From Methanobacteriota archaeon (lineage in GTDB: Archaea; Thermoplasmatota; Thermoplasmata; RBG-16-68-12), in contig VBLV01000008.1 of the NCBI GenBank assembly GCA_005879045.1, positions 1 through 18,858 on the forward strand: DNA of 18,858 bases, read 5' to 3'. Within the stretch, counting starts at the first letter, position 1. Each line of letters opens with the position of its first letter. Positions 1 to 6,562 of this stretch are shown here, piece after piece. The notes under the pieces are model-generated. The model was not told the origin of the DNA and did not search any database. It saw only the letters and a program-made list of their open reading frames with translations. The translations under genes and the position numbers were made by a program.

Positions 1-1
1 A

Positions 2-2278
2 GCCTCCTTGGGAAACCAGCAAACGCTCAACCTCGTGCGTTATGCCAAGACGACCGTAGCCTACCCAATCCAGTCCCAGATCGCCTCGTCCGCGAACTGG
101 CAAAGCGTCACTTCGGTCGACGATGCCAATCCCGGCTACATGCCGACCGTTTCTACAGACTCGAGCAACAACCCCTACGTCGCCTGGAGCGGCTCGAAGA
201 CGGGAGGCACAGTCTATTTCAAGGGCAAAGCCGCTGGGACTTGGCGCTCGACGGTGTCCTGGGGGACCACATACACAGGTCTCTCCGTAGACGTTTCGCC
301 ACAAAACAACTACGTCGCATTGGCCGGTTACTTCGACAACACGGCGGAGCAGGCGGCCATTGCGTATCGTTCAAACACGGGTAGTAGCACCGTCAACAGT
401 GCGAAGACGCGGACCTGGGACGGGACCGCTTGGAGTGCGGAATCGGAACAAGCGACGGCCGGAAGTCCGATTCGCGCCGTCCGGATGGCGTGGTCTCCGA
501 CGGATGCAAACACCCGGATCATCGTGACGGAGAGTGACGATGGATGGCTCGACGCGTACGTGTGCACGCCATCGTGTGTCGTGACGAACAACATCGGCCA
601 GGTTTGGTCGTCGGCGCCCACCACAGCACAGGCTCGGTTCGACATTGCATATGAACAGGTGAGCGGGAAGGCCATCCTCGCCTACCATAAGGAAGGAGGA
701 AGCGGCACGCAGGATATCGCCTACAAGACCTACGCGGGCGGAAGCTGGAGCGGCGAGCAATACATCGACGATCCGGGCAGCGCGTCCACACATTATGTGT
801 ACTCCGTGATCAAACTGGCGTCCAAGCGGGGGAGCAACCAAATCGGGCTGATCGGTGGCGACTTGACGAACACCCATGTGAACGCATGGATCTGGGACGG
901 CAGTGCGTGGGGGAACTTCGTGGCGATCACGACGAGTGCGGGGCCCATGACCACGGACAATGCTGACATCGCGTGGGAGTCCGGCTCCGGCCGTCTCCTT
1001 GCGATCGCAGCGACGACGGGCACGACCATTACCTCCAAGGAGTTCAGCACGTCTTGGGGCGGCGCGGTCACTTTCGCATGCATCGGTTCCGGGACGATGC
1101 AATACACGCGGTTGAAGGCGAATCCGCTCGCGACCGCAGACGACATGGTCGTGGCGGTGGTGGATAGCACTTTCGCCCTGAATACCTGCTACTGGACCGG
1201 CAGCGCTTGGGCCAACCGAGTCACCCACGACGGAGCGATCGATCAATACCTGTATCGCGACTTCGACTTCGCCTGGGAAGCGTCCGGGAGCAAAGGGCTT
1301 CTCGTGTGGAGCACAACCGCGGGACAAATCACATATCGCACGTTCACGGCGCCGAACACATGGGGTTCGGTCACAAATGTCGCGATGGGCGCAACCGACC
1401 ACACGTGGATTCAGCTTCGGACCAACCCATCCCCGCAGGCGGGTGCAACGAAGATTCTCGGCGCGGCAAGCGAGAATTCCGCCCAAAGCCTCGGAGGGAT
1501 TCGATGGGACGGCACGACGTTCACGGTGATCGGGACAAGCACCTTCACGGCCAACACCGGCGGTTTCATGGACAATGAAATGTTCGACTTGAAGTACCCC
1601 AGCGTCCGCGTGGGCGGAACAGGGGAGATTCGACACATGGTTTGCAAGGATCTCGCCGTGAGCAATTGCGACGCATCCTCGAAATTCACGAAGTGGGATG
1701 GCACCGGGGGGGTCGACACCGTGGCGATGGGGGTGACGAGTGGCACCTACCCTTCCCTCGCTACGACGTGGGACTCGAACGCGGATTTGTGGATTGGCTA
1801 CGAGAAGGACGTGAACGGGACCAGCCGGGCGATCTATGCGAGGTTCCTCGACTATCCGAGCGCCGGGTGGCAGGCCCCGGAAACGGTCGACTCAGTAGCG
1901 GGGACTGTCTTCACACGGCCTTCGATCGGGGTCGACAAGGACAACAACGTGCACGCCCTATACGTGTCGACATCGGGGCCGCAGCTCTACTACAAGATGC
2001 GCTCGGGCATTTGGGGGTCGCGGACTGCTGTCGATACATCCTCAGACTCCCCATCCCTGATGGTTCGGGCGCCGAACGACGCAACGTATGGAACAGTCTC
2101 CGGTGCTTTGTATTGGAAGCCGTCGACATCGGAGACATATTTCTACTACATCCCCGAGTTCGAAACGGTGCTCGCACCCATCCTCGGAACCCTCGGGCTC
2201 GTCCTCTTTTTCGGACGTCGTGTTCGGTCGAACGGTCGCAAATTGCGGGCCGATCGGGGGACTAACCGGACAGCCTAG
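2..2278 (+). CDS. Beta-propeller-like surface protein with PEF-CTERM-like tail (5' partial)
   Basis: The frame is open to the window edge, so the N terminus, including any signal peptide, lies upstream; the TTG at 8 is only the first possible start inside the window. At least 756 residues are visible. The protein is rich in Ser, Thr, Trp and Gly and carries recurring blade-like units of the form W-D-G-x-x-W (for example TWDGTAW, WIWDGSAW, RWDGTTF) alternating with D-x-x-N-x-x-Y/H-x-x-W/Y stretches such as STDSSNNPYVAW and GVDKDNNVHALY. These resemble BNR/sialidase-type beta-propeller repeats. The C terminus (about residue 716 counted from 8) has IPEF, then a hydrophobic span of about 17 residues, then GRRVR and a short basic tail. 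This is the PEF / hydrophobic / Arg-rich layout of archaeosortase substrates, although the tail after the Arg cluster is longer than usual. Probable role: exported, lipid- or membrane-anchored surface protein; ligand unknown. A plain C-terminal TM anchor is the alternative. Confidence 0.8.
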   Translation, partial: ASLGNQQTLNLVRYAKTTVAYPIQSQIASSANWQSVTSVDDANPGYMPTVSTDSSNNPYVAWSGSKTGGTVYFKGKAAGTWRSTVSWGTTYTGLSVDVSPQNNYVALAGYFDNTAEQAAIAYRSNTGSSTVNSAKTRTWDGTAWSAESEQATAGSPIRAVRMAWSPTDANTRIIVTESDDGWLDAYVCTPSCVVTNNIGQVWSSAPTTAQARFDIAYEQVSGKAILAYHKEGGSGTQDIAYKTYAGGSWSGEQYIDDPGSASTHYVYSVIKLASKRGSNQIGLIGGDLTNTHVNAWIWDGSAWGNFVAITTSAGPMTTDNADIAWESGSGRLLAIAATTGTTITSKEFSTSWGGAVTFACIGSGTMQYTRLKANPLATADDMVVAVVDSTFALNTCYWTGSAWANRVTHDGAIDQYLYRDFDFAWEASGSKGLLVWSTTAGQITYRTFTAPNTWGSVTNVAMGATDHTWIQLRTNPSPQAGATKILGAASENSAQSLGGIRWDGTTFTVIGTSTFTANTGGFMDNEMFDLKYPSVRVGGTGEIRHMVCKDLAVSNCDASSKFTKWDGTGGVDTVAMGVTSGTYPSLATTWDSNADLWIGYEKDVNGTSRAIYARFLDYPSAGWQAPETVDSVAGTVFTRPSIGVDKDNNVHALYVSTSGPQLYYKMRSGIWGSRTAVDTSSDSPSLMVRAPNDATYGTVSGALYWKPSTSETYFYYIPEFETVLAPILGTLGLVLFFGRRVRSNGRKLRADRGTNRTA

Positions 2279-2350
2279 CATGGATCGGTTTGCTTCTCGC
2301 CCGTACAACCGCCCTTGACTAAAGCCAGGCTCGGACCAACCCGGTGGATG

Positions 2351-2421
2351 TCCCTCGGCAGTAACAGTGCGTGTCACGGACAAGCGACTGCTCACTCGAC
2401 GCCCTGACCCTTGCCGAGGGA
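2351..2421. repeat. 10-bp inverted repeat, 51-base spacer
   Basis: TCCCTCGGCA at 2351-2360 is the exact reverse complement of TGCCGAGGGA at 2412-2421. In RNA this would close a stem over a 51-base interior. It lies just after the surface-protein gene, so a processed 3' end or a small structured RNA are both possible; neither is shown. Confidence 0.5.
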
Positions 2422-2602
2422 TTGTTGGACGCCGCGTTGTCCCCCTGTCACGGAGCGCCCCGAACGCGGGGCTGTCGAGGAGGGACCCATACGACGTCCT
2501 CTCCAGGCTTGCATCGCGCATCACGGGTCAGCGCGACCTTACGCTGGAGCGGAAGACCAAGGGGCGCCAGAACGATAAAGATTCCCTTGGAGGCGCCGCA
2601 CG

Positions 2603-2609
2603 TTTATCT
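2603..2609 (+). promoter_or_regulatory. TATA-like box for the DUF2240 gene
   Basis: TTTATCT in an otherwise GC-rich stretch, centred about 21 bases before the TTG at 2627. Slightly closer than the usual archaeal spacing to the transcription start, which would put the mRNA 5' end at or just inside the start codon (leaderless). Confidence 0.5.
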
Positions 2610-2626
2610 AGGCCCGGGCGGTTCCG

Positions 2627-3121
2627 TTGCTCCCTCCAGGCTGGATTCCTACGGACGAGCTTCGCGATGCCATTGCCTTGTTGTTCAAACGCAAAGGTCG
2701 CGATGAGCTGAGTGAGCGGGAATTCGTGCTCTCGGCCTCGATGGACATGCACTGGTTCCCTCCCCGGGACGCGCAACGCCTCCTGCAGCTCGGGTTGGAG
2801 ACGAAGCTCCTTGAGTCACAAGGCGGGGCGATTCGCCCTGCGTTCGATGTCTCCGCCGTCGAGGTGCCACGCGACTACGTCCCGACCTCCGCGATCCTCG
2901 AGGTCCCGACGCCGGCATCGGAGGACGTCTTCCTGCGAATCGTCGATGCCATCGCGGCGAAGACGCGGACCGAACGCAAGTCTGTTATTGCCTCGGTGAA
3001 CGCGGTCCAGGAACGGTTGGACGTCGAGGTCGAGGTGGCCGCCCTCGTCGCGGCGCACCAGTCGGGAGTCGATGTCACGCCGTTCTTGCCTTCGGTGAAG
3101 AGCCGCCTCGGGATGCCGTGA
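2627..3121 (+). CDS. DUF2240 family protein
   Basis: 164 residues, about the full length of this archaeal family. The first part, around FKRKGRDELSEREFVLSASMD and WFPPRDAQRLLQLGLE, matches the family's conserved 'FKRKGKDxLxExEFxxxLSxDLxWF' block and looks like a winged-helix-type fold. It is followed by GGAIRPAFDVSAVEVPRDYVPT and an alpha-helical C-terminal half (about residues 90-160). The molecular function of DUF2240 is not established, to my knowledge. The TTG at 2627 is the only start that keeps the conserved N-terminal block and fits the TATA-like box just upstream, giving a leaderless message. The gene stands alone on this strand and ends exactly where the convergent MBF1 gene ends, with no base between the two stop codons. 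Confidence 0.85.
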   Translation: MLPPGWIPTDELRDAIALLFKRKGRDELSEREFVLSASMDMHWFPPRDAQRLLQLGLETKLLESQGGAIRPAFDVSAVEVPRDYVPTSAILEVPTPASEDVFLRIVDAIAAKTRTERKSVIASVNAVQERLDVEVEVAALVAAHQSGVDVTPFLPSVKSRLGMP

Positions 3122-3127
3122 TCACGG
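3116..3127. repeat. 12-bp perfect palindrome across two convergent stop codons
   Basis: CCGTGATCACGG is its own reverse complement. Its centre, TGA|TCA, is the stop codon of the DUF2240 gene followed directly by the stop codon of MBF1 on the other strand. Confidence 0.85.
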
Positions 3128-3619
3128 ACGGTCTTCGCGCATCTTGATCAAGTCGCCGAGGGTGACTCCACCTCCGGCCGCCGGCTTCTTCGCCGCGACC
3201 GGTTCCACGCGTTCTTTCAATTTGATTCCGAGCTCCCTCTCGAGCTTCCGGACGAGCGAGTCGCCCGGGCTGATCGTGCCGGACTCGAGCTTCGCGATGA
3301 CGCTGACCCGCTCGTTGATCTTCGCGCCGAGATCCGCCTGCTTCCATCCCCGTGCCTCGCGAGCCTGGCGGATCCGCGCCGGAAAGTCCTCGGCGAGTTC
3401 GAGCTCTCCGGCCTGCGTGTACACGTCCCGCGGGGTCATGCGTCGCTGGCGCATCTCGAGGCGCTGCGCGATGATGGGAGGCATCGTGCTCTGCCTCAAC
3501 GCCGGCGTCGCGACCTCGTCCCCGAACCTTGAACAATCCGTGCAAACCGCCAGAATCGTCGCGTCGATGGCCACGTTCTTCAGGCGCGGGACGTCGGCGC
3601 CACACAATTCGCAGATCAC
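3122..3619 (-). CDS. Archaeal multiprotein bridging factor 1 (MBF1), zinc ribbon plus HTH
   Basis: 165 residues from the GTG at 3619. Residues 1-30 form a zinc ribbon with C3-x2-C6 and C26-x2-C29 (ICELCG, CTDC). After a variable linker, residues about 75-135 hold an HTH_3/Cro-type DNA-binding domain ([20 protein letters not shown] and [25 protein letters not shown]), the core of MBF1. A basic Ala/Lys/Gly tail follows. Archaeal MBF1 is a small factor that joins basal transcription and also associates with ribosomes. Start choice: a TTG at 3634 would add five residues, but the TATA-like box at 3641-3648 places the transcript start at about 3618-3619, and family members start with M-x-C-x-x-C, so GTG 3619 read as a leaderless start is preferred. 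It diverges from PAN. Confidence 0.9.
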   Translation of the reverse strand: MICELCGADVPRLKNVAIDATILAVCTDCSRFGDEVATPALRQSTMPPIIAQRLEMRQRRMTPRDVYTQAGELELAEDFPARIRQAREARGWKQADLGAKINERVSVIAKLESGTISPGDSLVRKLERELGIKLKERVEPVAAKKPAAGGGVTLGDLIKMREDRP

Positions 3620-3640
3620 GAATCTAGCCCGCAAAGACTA

Positions 3641-3648
3641 AATAAAAA
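3641..3648 (-). promoter_or_regulatory. TATA-like box for MBF1
   Basis: On the minus strand the box reads TTTTTATT, centred about 26 bases before the GTG at 3619, the expected spacing for a leaderless archaeal transcript. Confidence 0.65.
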
Positions 3649-3656
3649 GTGCTTGG

Positions 3657-3663
3657 TATATAG
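3657..3663 (+). promoter_or_regulatory. TATA-like box for PAN
   Basis: TATATAG, centred at about 3660, predicts a transcript start near 3686 and a leader of about 12 bases before the ATG at 3698. It lies only eight bases from the MBF1 box on the other strand. Confidence 0.65.
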
Positions 3664-3697
3664 CCTTCGTCTTCCCGCCCTCCCACCGGACGATTCT

Positions 3698-4945
3698 ATG
3701 GACGACGACCAGATACGCGAATTCTCGGAGAAAATGTCGGAGCGGATCGCCTCCCTATTCTCGGAGAAAATGTCGGAGCGGATCGCCTCCCTTGAGGACA
3801 AAAACGACAAGCTCTTGGAGACCGCCCGCCGGGCGGAGGGCGAGAAACGGTACGTCGAGACCGAGCTGGGCCGCCTCCAAAAAGAGATCCGGCGGCTCAA
3901 GCAGGAGCTCGTCCGGCTCAAGAGTCCGCCCCTCATCATCGGAAACATCCGGGACATCTTGGCCGATGGCCGCGTCGTCGTCAAGTCGTCCACCGGCCCC
4001 GACTTCATCGTGAACGCGGCGGATTACATCACGAAGGAGAACCTGGTCGTCGGCGCGCGCGTCGCGTTGAACAAGCAGACGCTCGCGGTGATGGGCGTCC
4101 TTCCGCCGTCCCTCGATCCGATCGTCACCGGTGCGGAGATCATCGAGAAGCCCCCGGTCACCTTCGATGACGTCGGCGGTCTCGAGGGCCAGATGCGCGA
4201 ACTGCGCGAGGCGGTCGAGGACCCGCTCCTGAAGCCGGACCTGTACCGGAAGGTCGGGATCGAGCCGCCGAAGGGAGTCCTCCTGGTCGGCCCGCCCGGC
4301 ACGGGGAAGACGCTCCTCGCCAAGGCGGTCGCCAACCGCACGCAGGCCACCTTCATCCGATTCGTCGGGTCGGAGCTGGTCCAGAAGTACATCGGCGAGG
4401 GGGCCCGGCTCGTGCGGGAGCTGTTCCAGCTCGCCCGCGAGAAGTCCCCGTCGATCGTGTTCATCGACGAACTCGATTCGGTCGGTGCGAAGCGTCTCGA
4501 GATCGCGACATCCGGGGACCGGGAGGTCCAGCGGACCCTCATGCAACTCCTCGCGGAACTCGATGGCTTCAATCCCCTCGGGGAAGTGAAGATCATCGGC
4601 GCGACGAATCGACCGGACATCCTCGACGAAGCCCTGCTCCGCCCAGGCCGCTTCGACCGGATCATCGAGATCCCGATCCCCGGCCACGAGGCCCGCATGA
4701 CGATCTTCAAGATCCACACGCGGAAGATGAGCGCCGCGCCGGACGTCGACTACGGCGTCCTCGCGGCGCGCTGCGAAGGCACGACCGGGGCCGACATCCA
4801 TGCGATGTGCACGGAAGCCGGGATGTTCGCGATCCGCGAGGAGCGCGAGGTCGTAACGATGGGGGACTTCGGTCGCGCGGTCGACAAGGTGCTCGGCGAG
4901 AGCCCGATGCGCTCGACCGACGCGTCCGGCGCGATGTATGCGTGA
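3698..4945 (+). CDS. pan: Proteasome-activating nucleotidase (PAN), AAA+ ATPase
   Basis: 415 residues. PAN forms the hexameric ring that unfolds proteins and feeds them into the archaeal 20S proteasome. Residues 1-82 are an N-terminal coiled coil rich in Glu, Lys and Arg. Residues about 83-148 are the OB domain ([27 protein letters not shown]). The AAA+ module follows, with Walker A GPPGTGKT at 198-205, Walker B FIDE at 255-258, sensor 1 IIGATNRPD and the arginine-finger segment RPGRFDR near 314. The last three residues, MYA, fit the HbYX motif that docks PAN onto the proteasome and opens its gate. Start: an in-frame TTG at 3653 overlaps the TATA box and is unlikely; ATG 3698 gives a normal family length. 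Odd: residues 9-20 and 21-32 are an exact 12-residue repeat from a perfect 36-bp DNA duplication. No proteasome subunit gene is in the window. Confidence 0.96.
   Translation: MDDDQIREFSEKMSERIASLFSEKMSERIASLEDKNDKLLETARRAEGEKRYVETELGRLQKEIRRLKQELVRLKSPPLIIGNIRDILADGRVVVKSSTGPDFIVNAADYITKENLVVGARVALNKQTLAVMGVLPPSLDPIVTGAEIIEKPPVTFDDVGGLEGQMRELREAVEDPLLKPDLYRKVGIEPPKGVLLVGPPGTGKTLLAKAVANRTQATFIRFVGSELVQKYIGEGARLVRELFQLAREKSPSIVFIDELDSVGAKRLEIATSGDREVQRTLMQLLAELDGFNPLGEVKIIGATNRPDILDEALLRPGRFDRIIEIPIPGHEARMTIFKIHTRKMSAAPDVDYGVLAARCEGTTGADIHAMCTEAGMFAIREEREVVTMGDFGRAVDKVLGESPMRSTDASGAMYA
3721..3792 (+). repeat. Perfect 36-bp tandem duplication inside pan
   Basis: The bases 3721-3756 are repeated without any mismatch at 3757-3792. 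The unit keeps the frame and encodes [12 protein letters not shown] twice, in the N-terminal coiled-coil region of PAN. The lack of even silent differences points to a recent duplication or to an assembly artefact. Confidence 0.95.
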
Positions 4946-4966
4946 GTTCGAGGCCCGATCGCGTCA

Positions 4967-4980
4967 CTCCTAAATAGGAG
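4967..4980. promoter_or_regulatory. TATA-like box inside a 14-bp palindrome
   Basis: CTCCTA at 4967-4972 and TAGGAG at 4975-4980 are exact inverted arms around AA. The centre, CTAAATAG, is the best TATA-like element before the gene starting at 5022 and predicts a transcript start near 5000 with a leader of about 22 bases. A palindrome directly on the box could be an operator. Confidence 0.5.
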
Positions 4981-5008
4981 GCCACGCTCCATTCGTCCGT
5001 CGATAAGC

Positions 5009-5015
5009 GGAAGGT
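5009..5015 (+). promoter_or_regulatory. Shine-Dalgarno-like site deciding the TTG 5022 start
   Basis: GGAAGGT lies six bases before TTG 5022. It supports that unusual start codon; unlike several neighbours, this message seems to have a short leader. Confidence 0.5.
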
Positions 5016-5021
5016 CACGCG

Positions 5022-5615
5022 TTGGCGAAGACGGATCATTGTCCCATCTGCAATGTCGCCGTGAAGCCGGAGAACCTCCTCCGGCATCTCAATGACACGC
5101 ATCCACGCCATCCGGACACCCCGCGACTCCGAGAAGAGCTGAGGCAGGAGCCCGGACGGACTCGTCCGAAGGGGTCCGCGGCCCCGATTCACATCAAGAA
5201 GTGGCACGTTGTGCTGGTGGTCCTGCTTGTCCTGGGCGGGTTCGGCGTGTACTACCTGACGACGATCTCGTCCCAACCCTTCCCGTGCGTCACGGTGGCT
5301 CCCGATCAGTTGGCGTACCACTGGCACACGACGCTCAAAGTCTACTCGGGAAGCACCCAGATCACGATCCCCGCCAATGTGGGGCTGAGTGCCGTGTGCG
5401 TGGAGCCGTTGCACACGCACGACACGAGCGGCACGATCCATATCGAGACGGACGTGAATCGCCTCTACTCGGTCGGGGACTTCTATCGGGTCTGGGGCAA
5501 GTCGTTCGACAGCCCGACTCAGATGAACGTGAACGGAACGGCCGTTTCCCCGAGCCCGAGCGTGGTCCTCTACGACCTCGAGACGATTGACATCTACTAC
5601 ACGTCGTTTGCATGA
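5022..5615 (+). CDS. Transmembrane protein: cytosolic C2H2 zinc finger, His-rich outer domain
   Basis: 197 residues. Residues 7-27 have the C2H2 pattern C7-x2-C10-x11-H22-x4-H27 (CPICNVAVKPENLLRHLNDTH). A basic, charged linker leads to one membrane segment at about 61-79 (WHVVLVVLLVLGGFGVYYL). The positive residues before it place the N terminus in the cytosol and residues 80-197 outside. The outer part contains YHWHTTLKVY (H100, H102), C126, and LHTHDTSGTIHIE (H131, H133, H140), which I recognise as the signature of a conserved archaeal exported domain of unknown function, seen also in Thaumarchaeota. The clustered His residues could bind a metal; C89 and C126 could form a disulfide. The start TTG 5022 is chosen because it directly precedes the zinc finger and has a Shine-Dalgarno-like site. 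Single gene between PAN and FKBP, same strand. Function unknown. Confidence 0.85.
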   Translation: MAKTDHCPICNVAVKPENLLRHLNDTHPRHPDTPRLREELRQEPGRTRPKGSAAPIHIKKWHVVLVVLLVLGGFGVYYLTTISSQPFPCVTVAPDQLAYHWHTTLKVYSGSTQITIPANVGLSAVCVEPLHTHDTSGTIHIETDVNRLYSVGDFYRVWGKSFDSPTQMNVNGTAVSPSPSVVLYDLETIDIYYTSFA

Positions 5616-5639
5616 TCGGTCGACGCGAGCACCATAATG

Positions 5640-5646
5640 TTTATGG
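5640..5646 (+). promoter_or_regulatory. TATA-like box for the FKBP gene
   Basis: TTTATGG is centred 32 bases before ATG 5675, predicting a transcript start near 5669 and a leader of only about six bases. Confidence 0.55.
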
Positions 5647-5674
5647 CCGTTCCCTAGGTTAGCCCGAAATCATC

Positions 5675-6553
5675 ATGGCCCGCTCGCTCCGCCGCGACGA
5701 CCGAGGCGTGAGCACGCTCTGGTCCTTCATCGGCGTCGTGGTCCTCGTCGCCGCGATCCTCGGGGTGTATTACGGCTACGTCGTCCCCAAGTTCGCGCCG
5801 CCCCCCCTCCGGGCCCAGAGCGGGGACCAAGTCCAGGTCGACTATGTCGGCACGTTCGCGGAGAATGGCCTCGTGTTCGATACGAGCGTCGCGGCCATCG
5901 CGAAGGACAACGCCTCGTACCCGAAAGCGTTCATGTTCGCTGGGCACGGGGAGTATGCGCCCCTCCCGGTGACGATCGGGAGCGGCGGAGTCGTGCCGGG
6001 CTTCGACATCGGGATTCAAGGCCTCGCGATCGGCGATTCGAAGAGGATCGTCGTGCCGCCCGCCCTCGGATACGGCCTCGCGGATCCTACCAAGATCTTC
6101 GTCAAGCCGCTCCTCGAGACCGTTCCGGTCCGACTGACCATGGACACGTCCTCGTTCGTCGCGACGTACCAGACGGCCGCCATCTCGGGGACGAACGTGA
6201 CGGATCCGTTCTGGGGATGGACCGCGACGGTGAGCGTGGCCGGGACGATCGTGACCGTCACGAACAGCCCGATCCCCGGCCAGCTCGTCCGGCCGCACGG
6301 GGCGTGGGACGCAGAGGTCGTCTCGATCGATGATGCGGCGAACGCCGGCGAAGGGGCGATCCTCGTCCATCATCTCTTGACGCCGGCCATGGTCGACCGG
6401 GTCGGACAGAAGAACGCAGGCGGGACGGTCGTCTTCGTGGTGACCTCAGTGGACACGGACGCGGGCACGTACACGCTGAACTACAATAACCCGACGAAAG
6501 GTCGGACCCTCGTCTTCCAGGTCACGATGCTATCCATCTCGCGGCTCTACTGA
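5675..6553 (+). CDS. Membrane-anchored FKBP-type peptidyl-prolyl isomerase, long archaeal type
   Basis: 292 residues. Residues 1-15 are charged and end in RRDDRGVST; a hydrophobic segment follows at 16-37, so the enzyme should sit outside the membrane. The FKBP core starts at about 49 (DQVQVDYVGTFAENGLVFDTS) and continues at 99-134 (VTIGSGGVVPGFDIGIQGL, IVVPPALGYG). The large insert at about 135-265 matches the insert-in-flap region of SlyD-like and long archaeal FKBPs, which gives chaperone activity. The core closes with TLNYNNPTKGRTLVFQV, the counterpart of the family's 'xxNHPLAGKTLxFxV' strand; here His is replaced by Asn. Expected role: speeding proline isomerisation and folding of exported proteins. 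The N terminus also fits a class III (pilin-type) signal, with possible cleavage between G11 and V12. The next gene starts nine bases after the stop, so the two probably form an operon. Confidence 0.9.
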   Translation: MARSLRRDDRGVSTLWSFIGVVVLVAAILGVYYGYVVPKFAPPPLRAQSGDQVQVDYVGTFAENGLVFDTSVAAIAKDNASYPKAFMFAGHGEYAPLPVTIGSGGVVPGFDIGIQGLAIGDSKRIVVPPALGYGLADPTKIFVKPLLETVPVRLTMDTSSFVATYQTAAISGTNVTDPFWGWTATVSVAGTIVTVTNSPIPGQLVRPHGAWDAEVVSIDDAANAGEGAILVHHLLTPAMVDRVGQKNAGGTVVFVVTSVDTDAGTYTLNYNNPTKGRTLVFQVTMLSISRLY

Positions 6554-6562
6554 GGCCCGCCG

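Larger units (their letters stand above)
2279..2626. other. 348-base gap without a supported gene; several inverted repeats
   Basis: No open frame here resembles a known protein and none has a promoter at a sensible distance. I looked on both strands for tRNA T-loops, 5S rRNA, SRP RNA helix 8 and RNase P core motifs and found none. It does hold a 10-bp inverted repeat (2351-2360 with 2412-2421), a GC hairpin (2457-2461 with 2468-2472) and the direct repeat TGTCACGGA (starting near 2372 and 2447). A minus-strand TATA-like CTTTATC lies near 2573-2579, and the plus-strand promoter of the next gene is at the right end. Confidence 0.5.

Noticed and set aside
371..1636. 421-codon minus-strand open frame inside the first gene
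   Set aside because: It has Arg/Pro/Cys-rich shadow composition; the plus strand encodes a regular repeat protein with a sorting tail.
2279..2626. SRP RNA, RNase P RNA, 5S rRNA or tRNA in the gene-free stretch
   Set aside because: None of the core motifs of these RNAs were found by eye on either strand.
3653..3697. TTG start giving PAN 15 more residues
   Set aside because: The codons overlap the TATA box needed for transcription, and the added residues do not resemble PAN.
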